A stretch of DNA of 64,000 bases, taken from positions 434,001 through 498,000 of the forward strand of contig NZ_JASDCF010000001.1 of NCBI RefSeq assembly GCF_030408035.1, written 5' to 3'. Below, piece after piece: positions 63,201 to 64,000 of this stretch (position 1 is its first letter; each line of letters starts with the position of its first letter). This stretch comes from Psychrobacter sp. APC 3426 (GTDB taxonomy: Bacteria; Pseudomonadota; Gammaproteobacteria; Pseudomonadales; Moraxellaceae). A program made the translations under genes and the position numbers. The notes under the pieces were generated by a model. It saw only the letters and a program-made list of their open reading frames with translations, was not told where the DNA came from and ran no database searches.

Positions 63201-64000
63201 TCGTCATTCTCAGCAAGTATAGAGATAACTTGCAAGTCTTTAAGGACTTGCGTATCTACTTTTAACGAGGTACTGCCAGCCAAAGCATCGAACAAGCCCA
63301 CTAATTGCGCATGACCAGCAAGCAATACAGACTGAACGTCCTTGTCTCTCGCTGACTCAGGGTGAGTATTCAAGTAGCGATAAGCACCGCCCAACGCCTC
63401 AAGAATTGAGGTGAATTTTGGAAATTCTTGTGCTTTATTGCCAAGGTAATGGATTTGGGTAAGCTGCTGATTTATATAATGCAGAACAGAGTCGATATCA
63501 GAATCACTGAGCGCTTCATCCAGCTCCCATTCAGCATCTAACAACTCGTCAATACTGTCATCCAATAACTGCTCTATCGTCGGCTTGTTATCAGGTACAG
63601 TATTGGCATCGCTGATGACATACTGCTCACCAAGCATGGCTTGTAGTGATGCTATATCTTGCTGACTTTGCGTATCTACTAGCGAGGTATCTTGTTGCTG
63701 CGCACTCTGCTTGTAGTTGTTTAAATAACCGTTGATGAGCGTCGCAGATTGGGCCAATGCCTCTAAATGCTGAGCTGTCATCGCTGTATCTTGCTGTTGT
63801 AGAAACTCTAAACTGTGTTCTATCGTTGCACTGACATCGCTAATTGCTGCCAAAGCACTAGAACCAGACGCGCCCCGCAAGGTATGGAATGCTCTTACAA
63901 TGTCATCAGTGACTTCAACCTGAGACTCACCTCGATGGGCAAGCACAAATTGATCAATATCCTGTAGTAGCGTTTCTGCTTCATCAATAAAGATATCGCA
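60233..64000 (-). CDS. chpA: ChpA-like hybrid histidine kinase of the pilus Chp system (5' end outside window)
   Basis: At least 1255 residues; the frame stays open to the window edge, so the true start is not seen. Three HPt-like sites are visible: FHTLRGASGS (about 63890, with Arg in place of Lys), HLHTIKGGARM (about 62985) and DLHTIKGGARM (about 62460). The CheA-type dimerisation and ATPase core follows (HMLRNAVDHGIE, DDGRGIDVDAV, GRGVGMDVV), then a CheW domain and a C-terminal receiver with LLDIEMPRMDGF. ChpA in P. aeruginosa controls type IV pilus twitching and cAMP. It overlaps chpB by 11 bases; pilJ and the pilGHI genes are expected to the right. Confidence 0.93.
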   Translation of the reverse strand, partial: CDIFIDEAETLLQDIDQFVLAHRGESQVEVTDDIVRAFHTLRGASGSSALAAISDVSATIEHSLEFLQQQDTAMTAQHLEALAQSATLINGYLNNYKQSAQQQDTSLVDTQSQQDIASLQAMLGEQYVISDANTVPDNKPTIEQLLDDSIDELLDAEWELDEALSDSDIDSVLHYINQQLTQIHYLGNKAQEFPKFTSILEALGGAYRYLNTHPESARDKDVQSVLLAGHAQLVGLFDALAGSTSLKVDTQVLKDLQVISILAENDDAADEAVWTVTAIAAPDLQLESIDTDEELLEIFLEEAQELDVALDESFNKWRADITNINALKVLQRHLHTIKGGARMAGIRSIGDLTHEAESVYEAFVDNRKAPTEQWLKIMQMVQDTMSLQITHIVRYQKSFFATELIEQLQQLEKSKVIPEAVELIIPVPKNHFEAQTQNTTIESTQSTDESTDAVTLDRMIQQSWANGLPDPDILEVFLEEAEELTNRNRYLHVFLKDVNNKVALQALQRDLHTIKGGARMVAADGIADLAYEMEATYKDFVSNRRPANKKVLELIVACHDWLADAAFMLSHHVNPPTPTLLIEALQQFAKNPSALKQVPKETLQSQRKAILIAKEAQDAQYLEKDISQMPPMLASSGEEEENTSNNEMIRISGGLIEHMINLSGESAINRARIDMGMSSLTNSIEEMGITVQRLADQLRRMETELEAQILSQIDDELINHEGFDPLEMDQYSSLNQLSKSLSESASDLVDINHTLLEKTRDSESLLLQLARTQNELQDGLMNSRMVPFTRLTPRLERIVRQTANELNKSVDLTIVNADDEMDRTILERITSPLEHMLRNAVDHGIENTSTRLKAGKERSGRITLDVRREGSEIVIELADDGRGIDVDAVRNKAISQGLIDANDSSLTDLDIMQYIFNAGLSTSNQVTQISGRGVGMDVVISEVRQLGGAVSVVSELGKGSTFTMRLPLTVAVSDALVVRAADRYYAIPLVQIERVVRINPEKLYDYYQSGDATLNFEDTDYRVRYLNEILSGNKLNELVVNTNTSLPLIIIKNRAGQNIALQVDQIAGSRIEVVVKPLGQQLSNLSGVSAATIMGDGSVMPILDLIALMRNAPLVKDVSKSGGMQSKPTVLVVDDSVTVRKVTSRFLERQGFNVAVAKDGIDAIEILQETTPDMILLDIEMPRMDGFEVATQVRNNQRLHHIPIIMITSRTGEKHRQRALEIGVNDYMGKPFQETELLNKIQKLLGKEVSLTHEG

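Overview
This 64 kb window is a chromosomal stretch of a gammaproteobacterium of the family Moraxellaceae. The best match from gene content and protein wording is Psychrobacter (inference from recognition; no search was run). Supporting signs are moderately AT-rich DNA, AT-rich intergenic regions, an oxyR/ahpC/ahpF group, an imelysin iron operon, and a Chp-type pilus chemosensory operon at the right edge. Nearly all of it is ordinary chromosome. One IS1-family element and two copies of a 105-bp MITE-like repeat are the only clear mobile DNA, and I saw no prophage, CRISPR array or integrated plasmid.

Layout. 0-8 kb: ribF (5' end cut by the window), a DUF2789 protein, mdh, a secreted RNase T2-like protein that lacks both catalytic histidines, a soluble lytic transglycosylase and miaB. 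8-17 kb: a LysE exporter, argE, a nucleoside deaminase, a UPF0149 protein, a ZapB-like coiled coil with zapA, glyS/glyQ and a PspC protein. 17-20 kb: a possible 50-aa small ORF, a NadR-type protein with a degenerate NMN adenylyltransferase half, pnuC and an Mpo1-like (DUF962) protein. 20-24 kb: nitroreductase, pirin, an IS1 element and the 5' stub of a DoxX-like gene, then yceI. 24-29 kb: a LysR regulator, an MBL-fold hydrolase translationally coupled to an SDR, a second SDR on the other strand, and tRNA-Gly(GCC) with a good promoter.

29-38 kb: an M48 lipoprotein protease, bolA, a SirB2-like membrane protein, a small lipoprotein, then a sulfide/persulfide module (trxC, DUF2892, persulfide dioxygenase, a BigR-like ArsR regulator with a likely CTG start, a SulP permease, two DUF442 proteins) and a bile-acid/sodium symporter-family protein. 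38-43 kb: peroxide defence (ahpF, ahpC divergent from oxyR). 43-52 kb: HD protein, TPMT-like methyltransferase, YgjP-like metalloprotease, then a four-gene iron operon (imelysin, di-haem oxidoreductase, second imelysin, DUF1513) behind a textbook promoter whose -35 is covered by a perfect Fur box. 52-58 kb: OmpA-family lipoprotein, acyltransferase, a voltage-sensor-like membrane protein without a visible pore, and minC separated by 450 bp from minDE. 58-64 kb: cytochrome b561 and the distal part of a Chp chemosensory operon (chpC-like, chpB, and chpA running off the window).

The most interesting items are the catalytically dead RNase T2 homologue, the pore-less voltage-sensor-like protein, the NadR whose adenylyltransferase motifs are broken beside an intact kinase and PnuC, the MITE pair, the DoxX stub next to IS1, and the CTG start of the ArsR regulator.
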